This document shows positions 35,061 through 44,714 of a stretch of 64,000 bases of DNA, in pieces. The translations under genes and the position numbers were made by a program. The notes under the pieces are model-generated. The model saw nothing but the letters and a program-made list of their open reading frames with translations. It was not told where the DNA came from and made no database searches. Source of the DNA: Vallitalea guaymasensis (GTDB lineage: Bacteria > Bacillota > Clostridia > Lachnospirales > Vallitaleaceae); assembly GCF_018141425.1 (NCBI RefSeq), contig NZ_CP058561.1:5456001-5520000 (forward strand), read 5' to 3'. Every line of letters starts with the position of its first letter. The first letter of the stretch is position 1.

Positions 35061-37850
35061 CTATCGTTTCCTTTTGGTATTGCCAAGTAACTCTGAAGTA
35101 TCCAGCAAGTTAGGTTTCTTGTCTTTATTAGATTTGTTGGTTTTGTTATTTCTTGGTTTATCCTTCTTGGTGTCTTTTCCATTCTTCATTTCTTTTTCAT
35201 TCAATGATCTCTCTTCATTTTTAATGTTACTTTTATTATCTTCAATATTATCTTTAAGGGATTTGTTTTCTTTAACCTTTTTATTATCCAGTAGTCTCAT
35301 TAGTCTTTTAAAAGGTATAGTTATTTTACTAATTTTTGATGCAATATTAAATCTTCTAAGTGCTATATCAACAATCCATAGTATAAGTACAATTATTAAT
35401 AAGATGTTAGATATGTTTTTGCTTGTTTTCACCTTATTATCAATTTCACTGAATACTTCATCAGGATCATTAATAACCTTACCTCCTATTTTTTCTACAA
35501 AATCCATGAAACTATTATTATCTATCAATTTATATTCTTCAGAATAAGGTATAGTGATGCCACTTAAGCCAGTACCTACAATTTCATCGCCATCTTTTTG
35601 AATTCCCTTCATCATGTAAGAACCTACTTCGTCTGGAATAAATTTTCCTTTATATACTCCCTTTCTAACTGGTTCTAGATTAACATTAACTAATTTATTG
35701 GATGGTGATTTCATTTGTACTGTTGAATCTAATAAATAATCTTTGTTAGAAGAATTAAGAGTAATATTTACTTCACCATTTTCATAAGTACTATTGATCT
35801 CTATTGGTTCATCAGAATAATTTTCAATAGTATAATTGATAATATTCTGCCAGAAAACATTATTCTTATCCCAAGTATTGTAAAGTGCACTCCACTCACC
35901 TGACAAATCAGAACACCAAGCAGCAGTTCTACCCAGACCATACTGCCAAACTGATAATATTGGATCATTTACAGGGCTAGACAGCAATACTGTCGCAGCA
36001 TCCTTTGGTGAAGTCCCAATATATCCTTGCAACTTGGGTAATCCTTCATCATATATATCTGCTAGAATATTATGATAAGAGTTCATTATTGGTGTAAATG
36101 TTATATTGTTAAGATATGTCCTTGTTGCCATAAAAGCTTCTTTAGCAAATATTCTAGGTATATTCCTTCCATCTTTCGTAAAATAATTTCTTCCATTGCC
36201 AGAAGCAGCTAAATATGATAACAGCTTAGTATCCGCTCCATCACCAACCCCTACTGTTGATAATGTAATTTTATTGTTATTCATATTAGCAAGTAATGGT
36301 TCATATCCTGTTTGTTCAGCTTGTCCGTCGGTCAGCAAGACAATATGCTTTATCTCAGCCTTACTCTCACTTAGCTTATTATAAGCGTCTTTCAAAGCAG
36401 GTAATATAGATGTGCCTCCGCCTTCGTTGATGTTAAGGATACTTTCATTGATAGTATCTCTATCTTCAGCTTTTTGTAACTGGACTATCTCGTAAGGTTT
36501 ATCATCAAATGCTATTACTCCAATTTCATCATTGTCTTCCAATACTTCAACCGTTCGCATAGCAGCTTCTTTGGCAAGTCTTAGATTTCTACCGGACATA
36601 CTACCTGATTTATCAATAACAAGCATCATTGCCATATTAGGTTTATCCTTTATACCACGCATATGCATGTTAACAGGTAATACTGTTTCAAGTGGAGTCT
36701 TATAGTAACCACCAAGTGCGTAAGAATTTTCACCACCAATAGTAACTAATCCTCCACCGAAATCTTTAACATAGTATTCTATATTGTTCAAAAAATCTTC
36801 ACTCAAATTATCTGCTGATACATTACATAGAATTATGCTCTTATATCTTAACATATTCTCTAAATTAACAGGTACTTGTACACTTTTAATCTTATCATAG
36901 TTTAGTCCTATACTCTTAGTTATTTTCTCTATCTGTTCAGCATCTTTTTCCTGATCATATACTATAAGTACTTTTGGACTGCTTTTAACAAATGTAAACG
37001 CCGAGTATGTATTATTAACTGTCAATCTATCATCTTCAGGTTCAATCAATAACTCATAACTTACAAATCCCATCTTTTTTGCAGTATCTTTTAACACATA
37101 ATTATTGGAACCTTTTCTAAGATTAATATTGTCTGTAATAATTTTTTCACCATCAGCTATAACAGTTATCTTAGCATTAGTATGGGTGGTAGAAAATACA
37201 TCCATGTTAATCTGAAATTGTTCTCCTAGATTTACCTTTTGAGGAACATAAAAATTATCAATATATACCTCATTGGCAGCTTTTGATTCTAAGGTCTTCA
37301 CTTTGATTTCAATTTCTTGATCTTTTATTGATTGAATTAATTTCTCTGTTTTTCCTTTGTTTTCTTTACCATCTGTTAATAAAACAATTCTTTTATTTGT
37401 GTCCCTTGGAATTAATGCTATACTTTTGAGGATACCCTGTTCAATGTCAGTATAAGACTTATTAACATCTGTTTCTAATATATCTGATGTGAAATCTTTA
37501 GTAATACTAACATCCAAAGAAGCATCTTTTCCAAATATTACTGAACCAACTCTATCATTTTTTCCTTTATCTTTTATAGCATTTCTAATAAATTCTTTAA
37601 TTTCTTCTTTATTCTCTGACACACTTTCTGATACATCTGATAAGAAAATTGTTGATGTTTCTTTTGATGTATTAACAATAGAAATATCAGCTAAAGATAA
37701 TATTAAAAACAGTATTACTATACATCTAGTTACCGCTGTCAAATACTTTTTAAAATTATTGCTATAATAATTCTTTGATATTCTAAATATTATAAACACC
37801 AATATTGGAAATAATAACAAAATCCATGTTCTTCCAAACTCTACCCTCAT
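35061..37850 (-). CDS. Von Willebrand factor A domain membrane protein with GATase-like domain
   Basis: A 929-residue protein. Two N-terminal membrane segments (about 8-23 and 40-58), a first VWA-like domain (LSDVSES near 70-76, degenerate metal site), a glutamine-amidotransferase-like stretch (GGGLVTIGGENSYALGG), a second VWA domain with a complete metal site (VIDKSGSMSG, then LLTDGQAEQTG), a late membrane segment near 830-850 and a very basic Lys/Asn-rich tail. This is the two-VWA, aerotolerance-like (Bat) layout. It probably acts outside the membrane in a complex with the next VWA protein. Confidence 0.88.
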   Translation of the reverse strand: MRVEFGRTWILLLFPILVFIIFRISKNYYSNNFKKYLTAVTRCIVILFLILSLADISIVNTSKETSTIFLSDVSESVSENKEEIKEFIRNAIKDKGKNDRVGSVIFGKDASLDVSITKDFTSDILETDVNKSYTDIEQGILKSIALIPRDTNKRIVLLTDGKENKGKTEKLIQSIKDQEIEIKVKTLESKAANEVYIDNFYVPQKVNLGEQFQINMDVFSTTHTNAKITVIADGEKIITDNINLRKGSNNYVLKDTAKKMGFVSYELLIEPEDDRLTVNNTYSAFTFVKSSPKVLIVYDQEKDAEQIEKITKSIGLNYDKIKSVQVPVNLENMLRYKSIILCNVSADNLSEDFLNNIEYYVKDFGGGLVTIGGENSYALGGYYKTPLETVLPVNMHMRGIKDKPNMAMMLVIDKSGSMSGRNLRLAKEAAMRTVEVLEDNDEIGVIAFDDKPYEIVQLQKAEDRDTINESILNINEGGGTSILPALKDAYNKLSESKAEIKHIVLLTDGQAEQTGYEPLLANMNNNKITLSTVGVGDGADTKLLSYLAASGNGRNYFTKDGRNIPRIFAKEAFMATRTYLNNITFTPIMNSYHNILADIYDEGLPKLQGYIGTSPKDAATVLLSSPVNDPILSVWQYGLGRTAAWCSDLSGEWSALYNTWDKNNVFWQNIINYTIENYSDEPIEINSTYENGEVNITLNSSNKDYLLDSTVQMKSPSNKLVNVNLEPVRKGVYKGKFIPDEVGSYMMKGIQKDGDEIVGTGLSGITIPYSEEYKLIDNNSFMDFVEKIGGKVINDPDEVFSEIDNKVKTSKNISNILLIIVLILWIVDIALRRFNIASKISKITIPFKRLMRLLDNKKVKENKSLKDNIEDNKSNIKNEERSLNEKEMKNGKDTKKDKPRNNKTNKSNKDKKPNLLDTSELLGNTKRKR

Positions 37851-37861
37851 AAATTACACCT

Positions 37862-39667
37862 CTAGCCAATAACATATTTTTTCCATTCATATAACATAAC
37901 AATTATAGCAAGAATGATAAACAGGCTCATGAAATCAGTCTTTTTACGGCTTCTTGTGACTATTTTATTTGATACATTATCATCAAGCTCATCAGAATAC
38001 TCTTTAATAGTTGATTCTGAATCAGTATTATAATTTATAGTTATATAATCTGTCTTTTGTTCTTTTTCATTATTCTCTTGTATCAATTCATACACACCCA
38101 ATTCCTTAGTATCATCATAATAAGTTATAGGGAAATTCACATCCAATTCAGCTTTATTATTTTTTGGATCAGATATAAAAGCTTTTTCAGTAGTACTTAA
38201 AGGTTCAAAAGAAATATTTTCTCCTGCATGATAATTCTCATCAATCTGTACACCATTCCCTAATATATCTGCCAATAAATTATCTATAAGAACAGGGAAA
38301 CTGATATTTAATGGAAAATCACTATTATGTAAATCAAAAGACATAATATTAAATTTTCTACCATTTTTATTACCGGTTGCTATAATACTATCCTCACCAA
38401 CATTAGCTATAGATTTTATATATTCATTAGGTAAAATTTTTCTATAATCAGACACAATGAAATTTTCATTGAATACATGTCTCGTAATATCTTCATCACT
38501 GAAAGCTGCCATTCCACTACTGGTTTCACTATCAGTTTCATATAATCCATCAACCTTTGGTATATTTAGAAACATTAAATTGCCTTCATCTGGAATTGAA
38601 TCAGGTATTATACTATCATAAATATACAAATCATATTTCTCATTGGTAACACCAGAATTCTTAGTTTTATACAACTCGTATCTATTAGATGCTAAAATTG
38701 CTTTTTCCATAAAAATATTCTCTTCTGATACAAGAATGATTCTCTTTATCTCATTCTTATTTAATATATTAAACCTTTTATTGTCTGCTGTTATTAAATC
38801 TTTTTCTTTTATTTGACCATATATATAATTGCCTTCACAGTTGATATTATCAAATAATATATTCTTGCTTTCATATGATTCTAAGTTTATCTCACTGCCT
38901 TTTAGCCATGTATCATTTTGGTCATATAGGTCCAAATGGATTTTTACAGGCGTTTTATATCTATTAGTGACTTTTGCAAGAACTTCATATGAATCTTCTG
39001 AGAAGAAAGTTGATATATTGTCTATACTTACATTAGAACCTTCTGACTGAACTAAATAGTTGTGTATATTATCATTATTATTAATCTCATCAGATATTAT
39101 GGATATCTCATAATCCTCATAGCTCTTGGCTATTGAGAATATAAAATCTATGTTGTCATCTATTTTCATAGAACCATAGGTTGGATTAATATTGTTAATG
39201 GATTTTTTGATAGTATCTTTGGAAACAGCATTGGACACATTTATGTTGACATCGTTTCCAATAGTTATAATAGTAACTGGAGTACCATCTAATAATCCAT
39301 CTATTTTTTCTTTTGCCATTTCCTTTGCATAATCTAATCTAGTCTTCCCATCTTTGTATTCTGCATTCATACTAGCACTAGTATCCATGACAATAATCTG
39401 TACATTGTTAGTTTCCTGCTTTTTATATAAATACGGATTAGCCAATGCTAATGTAATAATGATTATTACTATTATTTGTAATATCATTAGTATATTTTTT
39501 TTCAACTTTTGCCATGGTGTATTTACTTCATCTTCCTTTGAAGCCAGTTCCCACAAGAAGGTACTTGAAATTTCTTTTTGTTCAAAATTCTGCTTCAATA
39601 TATACATCAAAATTACTAATGGAATCAGAAGTAAACCCCATAAAGCATAAGGATTACTGAACCTCAT
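37862..39667 (-). CDS. BatA-like VWA domain membrane protein
   Basis: A 601-residue protein. Two N-terminal membrane segments (about 8-24, 59-77) as in the BatA family, then a VWA domain with an intact DTSAS metal-ion site (residues 95-99), an extracellular beta-rich region and a final membrane segment near 580-598. It lies between the DUF58 gene and the larger VWA gene, the normal order in MoxR-DUF58-VWA operons. Confidence 0.88.
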   Translation of the reverse strand: MRFSNPYALWGLLLIPLVILMYILKQNFEQKEISSTFLWELASKEDEVNTPWQKLKKNILMILQIIVIIIITLALANPYLYKKQETNNVQIIVMDTSASMNAEYKDGKTRLDYAKEMAKEKIDGLLDGTPVTIITIGNDVNINVSNAVSKDTIKKSINNINPTYGSMKIDDNIDFIFSIAKSYEDYEISIISDEINNNDNIHNYLVQSEGSNVSIDNISTFFSEDSYEVLAKVTNRYKTPVKIHLDLYDQNDTWLKGSEINLESYESKNILFDNINCEGNYIYGQIKEKDLITADNKRFNILNKNEIKRIILVSEENIFMEKAILASNRYELYKTKNSGVTNEKYDLYIYDSIIPDSIPDEGNLMFLNIPKVDGLYETDSETSSGMAAFSDEDITRHVFNENFIVSDYRKILPNEYIKSIANVGEDSIIATGNKNGRKFNIMSFDLHNSDFPLNISFPVLIDNLLADILGNGVQIDENYHAGENISFEPLSTTEKAFISDPKNNKAELDVNFPITYYDDTKELGVYELIQENNEKEQKTDYITINYNTDSESTIKEYSDELDDNVSNKIVTRSRKKTDFMSLFIILAIIVMLYEWKKYVIG

Positions 39668-39708
39668 ATTAATTACACATCCTCTTTGTATTAAATATGA
39701 TATAGATT

Positions 39709-40575
39709 TTATATCATAATAAAGGTACCTATTAAATCTTCCAAGATAATCTTTTCAATCGAATCAGTTGACTTAATATTAACATACGTAGCACCATATT
39801 TACTGCATATATCATTAATATTATTACTGAATCTTTTTACATTCTCTTTATATTTTTTCAGTAGTCTTGGAGTTATTACGAGATTTTTTTCTTGTCCCGT
39901 TTCACTATCTACCATTTTTAGTTTTCCATCAATTCTCGGATTCATTTCTTCCTCAGATAATATGTGTAAAACCAGTATCTGCTGCTTATTGAATGCTAAG
40001 AATTTTATAACATCTTCTATATTTTCATTAGTAAATAAATCAGAAATTATAATACTAATCCCGCTACCATTGAAATTCATTTTCTTTAGTCCTGCAAAAC
40101 TGGTTTCATGATTATTGAAATCAATATTTTCTAAGTAACTAATGTGCTTCATAAAAGAGTTTTTACCTTGTCCAAGAAAAATGCCTGTTTCATTAGATAT
40201 CAGAGGATTTATTAATACTTTATCTAAATTATTTAGAGTTATATAAGTAAAAGCTGCAGCTAACCGAAGAGAGGTTATGTTTTTATTATTAAATGACATT
40301 GATTTGCTATTATCTATAAAAATCCTGAATACAGCTTCTTTCTCTTCCATAAATAATTTAATATATAGTTTTTTGAACCTCCCATAAGCATTCCAATCTA
40401 TTCTTCTAAAATCATCAGAAGGTACATATTCACGATAATCAGAGAATTCTACAGACATACCTTTTGCTTTTGATTTTCTGCTTCCTGCTAAACCATATGT
40501 TGCCATGTTTTTTACGCTTATAGATAACTTTTCTAACTTATTCATAAAGTCTGATGTAAAAATTTGTTCGTTCAT
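39709..40575 (-). CDS. DUF58 domain-containing protein
   Basis: A 288-residue cytoplasmic protein with the DUF58 signature EFSDYREYVPSDDFRRIDW (about 44-62) followed by a VWA-like fold with FIDNSKSM. Members always accompany MoxR ATPases and are thought to be chaperone clients or adaptors. It is 16 bases after moxR. Confidence 0.93.
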   Translation of the reverse strand: MNEQIFTSDFMNKLEKLSISVKNMATYGLAGSRKSKAKGMSVEFSDYREYVPSDDFRRIDWNAYGRFKKLYIKLFMEEKEAVFRIFIDNSKSMSFNNKNITSLRLAAAFTYITLNNLDKVLINPLISNETGIFLGQGKNSFMKHISYLENIDFNNHETSFAGLKKMNFNGSGISIIISDLFTNENIEDVIKFLAFNKQQILVLHILSEEEMNPRIDGKLKMVDSETGQEKNLVITPRLLKKYKENVKRFSNNINDICSKYGATYVNIKSTDSIEKIILEDLIGTFIMI

Positions 40576-40591
40576 AATACTCCTCAGCTTC

Positions 40592-41575
40592 CTAAGCTTT
40601 TATTTCGTTAATCAGCATTTTAATAAACTCATCGTTATTAATTCCATCACTGATTGCTTCAAAGTTCAAGAAAATACGATGTCTAAGACAAGGAAGAGCA
40701 ACATAATTAATATCGTCAAAAGATACATTGTACCTTCCTTCAAGTAGCGCATTTGCTTTAGCTGATTTTAGAATAGCTTGTGCTGCACGTGGACTTGCTC
40801 CATATTTAAGATACTTCCTTGCTATTTCAGGTGCATCAGGTAATTCACTATGGGTTGCTACTACTAATCTTAATGCATATTCTTTAACATATTTCGCAAC
40901 AGGTATATCATTTATTATTTTCCTCATGTTAAGTATATCACTACTTGATATTATTTTCTCTGGTTCATTACCAATACAGTCTACAGTTAAATCCATTATT
41001 CTGGATAATTCATCTAGATTAGGAAATTCAACTAATACTTTGAACATGAATCTATCTAATTGTGCTTCTGGCAAAGGATAAGTCCCTTCCATCTCAATTG
41101 GATTCTGTGTTGCAAGCACCATAAATGGCTGTGGCAATTCATAAGTATTGTTACCAACTGTTACTGTCATCTCCTGCATTGCCTCTAACATAGCTGATTG
41201 AGTCTTTGGTGTAGCCCTGTTGATTTCATCAGCTAGTAATAAATTAGCGAATACAGGTCCTTTTTGATATTCAAAATGTCCTTTTCCATGATTATCTTCC
41301 ACATACATATTAGTACCAACAACATCAGCTGGCATCAAATCAGGTGTAAATTGAATTCTTGAAAAGGACAGATTCATAACCTTAGCTAAAGTCTTGACAA
41401 GTTGTGTTTTTCCAAGCCCTGGTACACCTTCAAGCAAAATATTTCCACCAGTCAGCACTCCTAAAAGAACTTGTCTAATTATATTTTCTTGTCCAATTAT
41501 TCCTTTAGCTATTTCTTTTTCCACATTATGTACCTTAAGTTTACAATCCTTTATGGTACTTTCATTAATTTCCAT
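40592..41575 (-). CDS. MoxR family AAA+ ATPase
   Basis: A 327-residue AAA+ ATPase: Walker A GVPGLGKT (50-57), Walker B LLADEINR (about 113-120), sensor residues in ATQNPIEMEGTYPLPEAQLDRF and the lid domain with GASPRAAQAI. MoxR proteins remodel VWA-domain partners. It is the first gene of an eight-gene operon and has a good promoter (41608-41636) and an AAGAAGG ribosome site. Confidence 0.96.
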   Translation of the reverse strand: MEINESTIKDCKLKVHNVEKEIAKGIIGQENIIRQVLLGVLTGGNILLEGVPGLGKTQLVKTLAKVMNLSFSRIQFTPDLMPADVVGTNMYVEDNHGKGHFEYQKGPVFANLLLADEINRATPKTQSAMLEAMQEMTVTVGNNTYELPQPFMVLATQNPIEMEGTYPLPEAQLDRFMFKVLVEFPNLDELSRIMDLTVDCIGNEPEKIISSSDILNMRKIINDIPVAKYVKEYALRLVVATHSELPDAPEIARKYLKYGASPRAAQAILKSAKANALLEGRYNVSFDDINYVALPCLRHRIFLNFEAISDGINNDEFIKMLINEIKA

Positions 41576-41607
41576 GTTTTTACCTTCTTTCTAATATACT
41601 ACCTCAA

Positions 41608-41636
41608 AATGTATATATCCACTAAAGTATCGTCAA
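41608..41636 (-). promoter_or_regulatory. Sigma-A promoter of the MoxR/VWA operon
   Basis: TTGACG (41631-41636), 17 bases, TACATT (41608-41613) on the minus strand, about 30 bases ahead of the moxR ATG. Confidence 0.65.
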
Positions 41637-41803
41637 TATATACATATTTTTATCATTGTCATTCAATTTTATAATTTATATATTATTTTTACCAAATAAA
41701 TGCTTATTTCAGCTAATTTTATAACAAATCATCTTAAATTCTACAGGAATTAAATTAAGATTTTACATAAATAACATTAAAATATGATTAAGATTTTGTT
41801 ACG

Positions 41804-41878
41804 AAAAAACAAGGATAACCTTTATTCTATATAAGAATCAACGAAACATATCGCTTGTTTGTAGAGTCATCCTTGTTT
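41804..41878 (-). terminator. Long stem-loop downstream of the amidase gene
   Basis: A perfect 10-base outer stem AAACAAGGAT/ATCCTTGTTT (41869-41878 with 41807-41816, minus-strand sense) closes about 50 bases. Inside, ATTCT/AGAAT and other short pairings could form one or two inner hairpins. Six Ts end the 3' side. It may be an oversized terminator or a small structured RNA element. Confidence 0.5.
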
Positions 41879-41920
41879 ATGTATATATTAAACCAGTAAT
41901 ATTCTTATTAAATTGTATAA

Positions 41921-42868
41921 TTACATAGAGTATATTTCAGTTAAATATCCCATGATTCCCTCTGCTATAGACATGGCTATGTTTTCTAGAAATTTATCAT
42001 CCAATAATCTTTTCGCATCTTCCTTATTGGTAGCATAACCCATTTCAAATAGTAAAGATGGCATTGTTGTTTGTCTTGTCACTTGATATGAACTTCTTCT
42101 TGGTTCCTTATGTACTCTTATTTTTTCTATTCCTGTTTTTTTAATGAATTTATCAGTTATTTTATTAGCGAATTTTTCTGCTTCTTCATTATATTTATCA
42201 TCTTTTTCGCAGTAATACAAATCATATCCATTAACATTATTAGATTCTTCATAAGCGTTTATATGTAATGATATAAATACATCAGCCTTACTTTCCTTAG
42301 CTAATCTTACTCTTTCGGTTAAGGATATTTTATAAAGCTTGTCTTCTTGCTTCTCATCATAATTCTCAGTTCTTGACATTACTACGTCATAATCATTAGC
42401 TTCTAGAATCTCAACTACCCTTTTTGAAATCTTCAAAACGACTTCACTTTCTGTTAACTTGAATCCAAATTCTTCAGGTGCTTCAGTACCGGAATCAGAA
42501 AATCCATGACCAGGATCGATAAAAACTTTTCCCATACCGTTGTAGATAGATTTTTTATCAGTATTTGTTTTTACATCAGTGGTTTCTTCTGCCACTTTGT
42601 CTTGTACAACAGGTTCTGACACCGGTTTTGTTTTATTATGAAATATGGTAAAAAGAATGATTGGAACACTAATAATAAGTAATAATGCTATTCCCGCAAT
42701 CAATCTCATTCTTTTCTTTTTCTGATTTCCGATATACACCTTTAACCAATGACGAACATTATTAGTACTAACACCTAATTTATAAGCTACTTCTTCTACA
42801 GTCACTTTTCTATCTATAATCAATTTTACATTATTTATTTTTACTTTATTATCAATTTTTCTTGCCAT
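41921..42868 (-). CDS. N-acetylmuramoyl-L-alanine amidase with N-terminal helix-turn-helix
   Basis: A 315-residue type II membrane protein. Residues about 1-45 form a small helix-turn-helix (VEEVAYKLGVSTNNVRHWLK) on the cytoplasmic side, a membrane segment follows (about 57-77), then an Amidase_3 domain with zinc ligands in FIDPGHGFSDSG, ESEVV and SLHINAY and the catalytic Glu in LLFEMGYATN. It should cleave the bond between muramic acid and the stem peptide in peptidoglycan. The HTH part resembles the terminase-small-subunit/transposase type. The ATG at 42868 fits AGGATG better than one three codons earlier. Confidence 0.9.
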   Translation of the reverse strand: MARKIDNKVKINNVKLIIDRKVTVEEVAYKLGVSTNNVRHWLKVYIGNQKKKRMRLIAGIALLLIISVPIILFTIFHNKTKPVSEPVVQDKVAEETTDVKTNTDKKSIYNGMGKVFIDPGHGFSDSGTEAPEEFGFKLTESEVVLKISKRVVEILEANDYDVVMSRTENYDEKQEDKLYKISLTERVRLAKESKADVFISLHINAYEESNNVNGYDLYYCEKDDKYNEEAEKFANKITDKFIKKTGIEKIRVHKEPRRSSYQVTRQTTMPSLLFEMGYATNKEDAKRLLDDKFLENIAMSIAEGIMGYLTEIYSM

Positions 42869-42908
42869 AGCTTTCATCCTATTTAATTATTTTTAACCCT
42901 CAATCAAA

Positions 42909-42935
42909 TGTGTCAAACGAACCGTCCCAATGTCA
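42909..42935. repeat. Short GC-rich element upstream of the amidase gene
   Basis: TGTGTCAAACGAACCGTCCC and the following AATGTCA stand out from the AT-rich surroundings. The part GGGACGGTTC (minus strand) resembles dispersed repeats I recall from Firmicutes genomes. Its minus strand includes a TTGACA that could serve as a -35 for the amidase gene. Confidence 0.3.
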
Positions 42936-43042
42936 TATTTTTTGTTTCAAAAAAACTTTTCAATTCGTTCAATATGTATGAAGACTACTTAATGGTAATC
43001 TAAAATATATAATAAAATTGAAAAGTCATGAGTTTGTTTATG

Positions 43043-44332
43043 TTACTTTAATGTTATACTTTTATTATCTATCATTTTTTGAAGCGCTGTCATTATACCG
43101 AATTTTGCATGATGCCATGATAGACCTCCTTGAAAAAACACTGTATATGGTGGTTTTATAGGTGCATCAGCACTTAACTCAATGGAAGAACCTTGTACAA
43201 ATGCTCCAGCTGCCATAATTACTTCTGAATCATATCCTGGCATATCCCATGGTTCAGGTGTCACAAAGCTATCTACAGGAGCTGCCGCTTGAATTCCCTG
43301 ACAAAAGGCAATAATAGCTTCTGGTGAACCTAAATTGATAGCTTGTATAATATCATGTCTACTCTCTGTAGAATCAGGTATCACTTCATATCCAAGCTTT
43401 TCAAAAACATTAGCTGCGAATATTGCTCCCTTTAAAGCCCCTGCTACTATTTGCGGCGACATAAATAATCCTTGAAAGAATTGTTGATTAAGACCAAGGG
43501 TCGCTCCTATTTCTTTACCAAGTCCCGGTGCAGTCAATCTAACTGCACAATTTTCAATACAAGCTTCTTTACCGACAATATAACCTCCAATAGGCGCAAG
43601 TCCACCTCCTGGATTCTTGATCAAAGAACCTACTATCATATCAGCTCCTAGATCTGTAGGCTCGATTTTCTCAACGAACTCACCATAACAATTGTCAACC
43701 ATACAGATAAGGTCACTGTTTATACTCTTAACAAAAGAGATAATCTCCCCTATTATATCTACTGATAGGGTTGGTCTAGTATCGTAACCCTTAGACCTTT
43801 GTATGCTGATTAGTTTTGTATTATCATTTATAGCTTTCTTTATTCCTTCATAATCAATACTTCCATCTTCTAACATGTCTACTTGTCTGTAAGTAATACC
43901 ATACTCTTTTAGAGAACCATTTGTTTCTCTTATACCAATAACTTCTTCAAGAGTATCATAAGGTTTACCGACAGGAGATAATATCTCATCACCTGGTCTT
44001 AGATTAGCAGAAAGTGCTATAGTCAGTGCATGTGTACCAGAAATTAATTGTGGACGCACTAAAGCAGCTTCTGCATTAAATACAGAAGCATATACACTTT
44101 CTAATGTATCTCTCCCAAGATCATTATAACCATATCCAGTTGTTGCAGCAAAATGTATATCACTGACTCTATTCTCTCGCATAGCAGATAATACTTTCAA
44201 TTGATTGTATTCAGCAATTTCATCAACATGATTAAATCTATCTATTAAATTCTTTTCAATCTCGCTACAATAGTTATAAACTTCTTCTGAGATATTTTGC
44301 TTCTGATACATCTTCTGTAAAAAATCAGTCAT
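43043..44332 (-). CDS. Methionine gamma-lyase family PLP enzyme (COG4100)
   Basis: A 429-residue fold-type I PLP-dependent protein of the family also annotated as aluminium resistance protein. VRPQLISGTHALTIAL binds the cofactor phosphate region, CMVDNCYGEFVE holds the PLP Asp, and the Schiff-base Lys lies in GSLIKNPGGGLAP. Some relatives cleave methionine or other sulfur amino acids; the real substrate is not known. It is 14 bases after hfq, the usual clostridial order. Confidence 0.93.
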   Translation of the reverse strand: MTDFLQKMYQKQNISEEVYNYCSEIEKNLIDRFNHVDEIAEYNQLKVLSAMRENRVSDIHFAATTGYGYNDLGRDTLESVYASVFNAEAALVRPQLISGTHALTIALSANLRPGDEILSPVGKPYDTLEEVIGIRETNGSLKEYGITYRQVDMLEDGSIDYEGIKKAINDNTKLISIQRSKGYDTRPTLSVDIIGEIISFVKSINSDLICMVDNCYGEFVEKIEPTDLGADMIVGSLIKNPGGGLAPIGGYIVGKEACIENCAVRLTAPGLGKEIGATLGLNQQFFQGLFMSPQIVAGALKGAIFAANVFEKLGYEVIPDSTESRHDIIQAINLGSPEAIIAFCQGIQAAAPVDSFVTPEPWDMPGYDSEVIMAAGAFVQGSSIELSADAPIKPPYTVFFQGGLSWHHAKFGIMTALQKMIDNKSITLK

Positions 44333-44346
44333 TTATCTATACCTCT

Positions 44347-44574
44347 TTATTCTTCAACAGTTAAGGATACTTCTCTAGAAGGAATAACAGTTGATATAGC
44401 GTGTTTGTATATCATTTGTTGTTTACCTTCAGTCTCAAGAATTACTATAAAGTTATCAAATCCTTTTACTAGTCCTTTTAGTTGAAATCCATTTGTCAAA
44501 TATACTACTACAGTTGTTTTGTCTTTTCTTACTTGATTTAAAAACAAATCTTGTAAATTAATTGGTTTACTCAT
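44347..44574 (-). CDS. hfq: RNA chaperone Hfq
   Basis: A 75-residue Sm-like protein. Sm1 spans about residues 9-47 ([19 protein letters not shown], then [11 protein letters not shown]) and Sm2 has the diagnostic [10 protein letters not shown]. It forms a hexamer that helps small RNAs pair with mRNAs. There is no long disordered tail, as usual for Gram-positive Hfq. It lies downstream of miaA in the conserved mutS-mutL-miaA-hfq order, with a 140-base gap that leaves room for its own promoter. Confidence 0.98.
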   Translation of the reverse strand: MSKPINLQDLFLNQVRKDKTTVVVYLTNGFQLKGLVKGFDNFIVILETEGKQQMIYKHAISTVIPSREVSLTVEE

Positions 44575-44714
44575 TTAAACTCGCCCCCATTGATATCGTA
44601 TTTTTAAATTATATATATAATAAATTTTATTACTTTTTATTAATTAGAATAATTAATTTATATAATTTAACATCTTTAGTATTTGGTAATTATTTCATCT
44701 CACTTACTATTGTA

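Larger units (their letters stand above)
41576..41920. other. 345-bp intergenic region between amidase gene and moxR
   Basis: Contains no gene. It holds the moxR promoter, two copies of ATTAAGATTTT (41754-41764 and 41787-41797, 33 bases apart) and the long stem-loop at 41804-41878 that ends the amidase transcript. The rest is AT-rich with nothing recognisable. Confidence 0.6.
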
